Shown piece after piece: positions 6,711-7,365 of a stretch of 7,365 bases of DNA (its first letter is position 1; the number at the start of each line of letters is the position of its first letter). Position numbers and translations under genes: made by a program. This stretch comes from Chloroflexota bacterium (GTDB lineage Bacteria > Chloroflexota > Anaerolineae > Anaerolineales > UBA4823), in the NCBI GenBank assembly GCA_021849525.1, contig JAJZSS010000049.1, forward strand, positions 837-8,201, given 5' to 3'. The notes beneath the pieces are model-generated. The model did not search any database. It saw only the letters and a list, made by a program, of their open reading frames with translations, and was not told the DNA's origin.

Positions 6711-7365
6711 ATGATCGCTGAAGTCAGCCGCCGTGTACAGGAAAACATCCAAAGAGTTATTATTGGCAAAGATGAAGCCATTCAGCTTACCCTGGCAGCT
6801 GTCCTGTGTGAGGGAAATATTTTGCTGGAAGATGTGCCCGGGATCGGTAAAACCACACTTGCGCGCGCCCTGGCGATATCATTGGGCTGCAGCTTTCGCC
6901 GGATCCAATTTACGCCTGACCTATTACCCTCCGACGTGACCGGTTTGAACTGGTTTAACCAGAAGGAACAGTCTTTCGAATTCAAGCCCGGGCCAATTAT
7001 GAGCCAGGTGCTGCTGGCAGATGAAATCAACCGCGCCACACCCCGCACCCAATCCGCCCTGCTGGAAGCCATGCAGGAACGCCAGGTGACGATCGATGGG
7101 GTGACGCGACCCTTACCGCGCCCCTTCCTGGTGATCGCAACTCAAAATCCGGTTGAACTGGAAGGTACTTTTCCACTCCCCGAAGCCCAAATCGACCGTT
7201 TCTTGTTACGAGTGCGGATTGGATATCCAGACGAAACCGAAGAAAATGCCATGATCGAACGTTTTCGGATCAGCGACCCTCTGCCCGAGCTCAGGGCTGT
7301 CACCAGTCCAGAGGAGATTCAGACGATGCAAGCTGAGCGGCGCCAGATTCTAGTGGAGCACATCC
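6711..7365 (+). CDS. MoxR-family AAA+ ATPase, C-terminus cut off by window edge
   Basis: AAA+ ATPase of the MoxR family; these act as chaperone-like ATPases, often with DUF58 and von Willebrand A-domain partner proteins encoded next door, in cofactor insertion, complex assembly or stress responses. The first 218 codons are present, open to the last base. Walker A is DVPGIGKTT with Lys47. [12 protein letters not shown] (67-78) and FKPGPI (91-96) are MoxR hallmarks. Walker B is LLADEIN with Asp104 and Glu105, sensor 1 is VIATQNP with Asn146, and the arginine finger is in [11 protein letters not shown] at Arg163. All key residues are intact. The usual family length is about 310-340 residues, so roughly a third is missing on the right. 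The ATG is set by GAGG five bases upstream and by the match starting at the N-terminus. It is divergent from the dinG gene. The partner genes that would show its job are outside the window. Confidence 0.94.
   Translation, partial: MIAEVSRRVQENIQRVIIGKDEAIQLTLAAVLCEGNILLEDVPGIGKTTLARALAISLGCSFRRIQFTPDLLPSDVTGLNWFNQKEQSFEFKPGPIMSQVLLADEINRATPRTQSALLEAMQERQVTIDGVTRPLPRPFLVIATQNPVELEGTFPLPEAQIDRFLLRVRIGYPDETEENAMIERFRISDPLPELRAVTSPEEIQTMQAERRQILVEHI

Noticed and set aside
6782..7072. Minus-strand 96-codon frame opposite the MoxR gene
   Set aside because: It is the antisense of the Walker A and Walker B region of a clear AAA+ gene, with no recognisable domain.
1..7365. Mobile element, CRISPR array, tRNA or phage-defence cassette
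   Set aside because: No terminal inverted repeats, transposase or integrase motifs, regularly spaced repeats or cloverleaf-like sequences were seen on either strand. The polymerase, helicase and MoxR families can occur in defence or mobile loci, but no such partners are present here.

Overview
The window is 7,365 bases of a moderately GC-rich bacterial chromosome. The atypical family B DNA polymerase resembles, from memory, the 'DNA polymerase II'-type proteins of Chloroflexota (Anaerolineae and relatives), so that phylum is my best guess. No rRNA or other phylogenetic marker is present to confirm it. The sequence looks like ordinary, densely packed chromosome. I see no transposase, integrase, tRNA, CRISPR array, toxin-antitoxin pair or recognisable defence locus.

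Layout from left to right. (1) Bases 3-2111, plus strand: the main part of a family B DNA polymerase whose N-terminus lies off the left edge. Its exonuclease half has lost key residues, and two of its polymerase motifs are altered. (2) Four bases later, tail to tail, a minus-strand block begins. Read in its own direction it is: a DinG-type helicase with an N-terminal DnaQ-like exonuclease (6605 down to 3807); a LpxL/PatA-like lipid acyltransferase (3756 down to 2845); and a CDP-alcohol phosphatidyltransferase (2817 down to 2116). The gaps are 50 and 27 bases, so all three could share one transcript that starts in front of the helicase gene. (3) A divergent intergenic region (6606-6710) holds a very good extended -10 promoter for the helicase gene, placed so that the mRNA would be leaderless. 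It also holds a small inverted repeat, a short direct repeat and a weaker candidate plus-strand promoter. (4) Bases 6711-7365, plus strand: the first 218 codons of a MoxR-type AAA+ ATPase that runs off the right edge.

How the genes may work together: the acyltransferase and the phosphatidyltransferase form a plausible membrane-lipid pair, one making a phospholipid headgroup linkage and the other adding an acyl chain. The arrangement recalls the pgsA-patA pair of the actinobacterial phosphatidylinositol mannoside locus. The helicase-nuclease acts on DNA and appears to be only a transcriptional neighbour. The polymerase and the MoxR gene are separate units. The points most worth a second look are the degenerate polymerase motifs, the coexistence of an intact exonuclease with four Fe-S-type cysteines in the helicase, and the regulatory layout between the helicase and MoxR genes.
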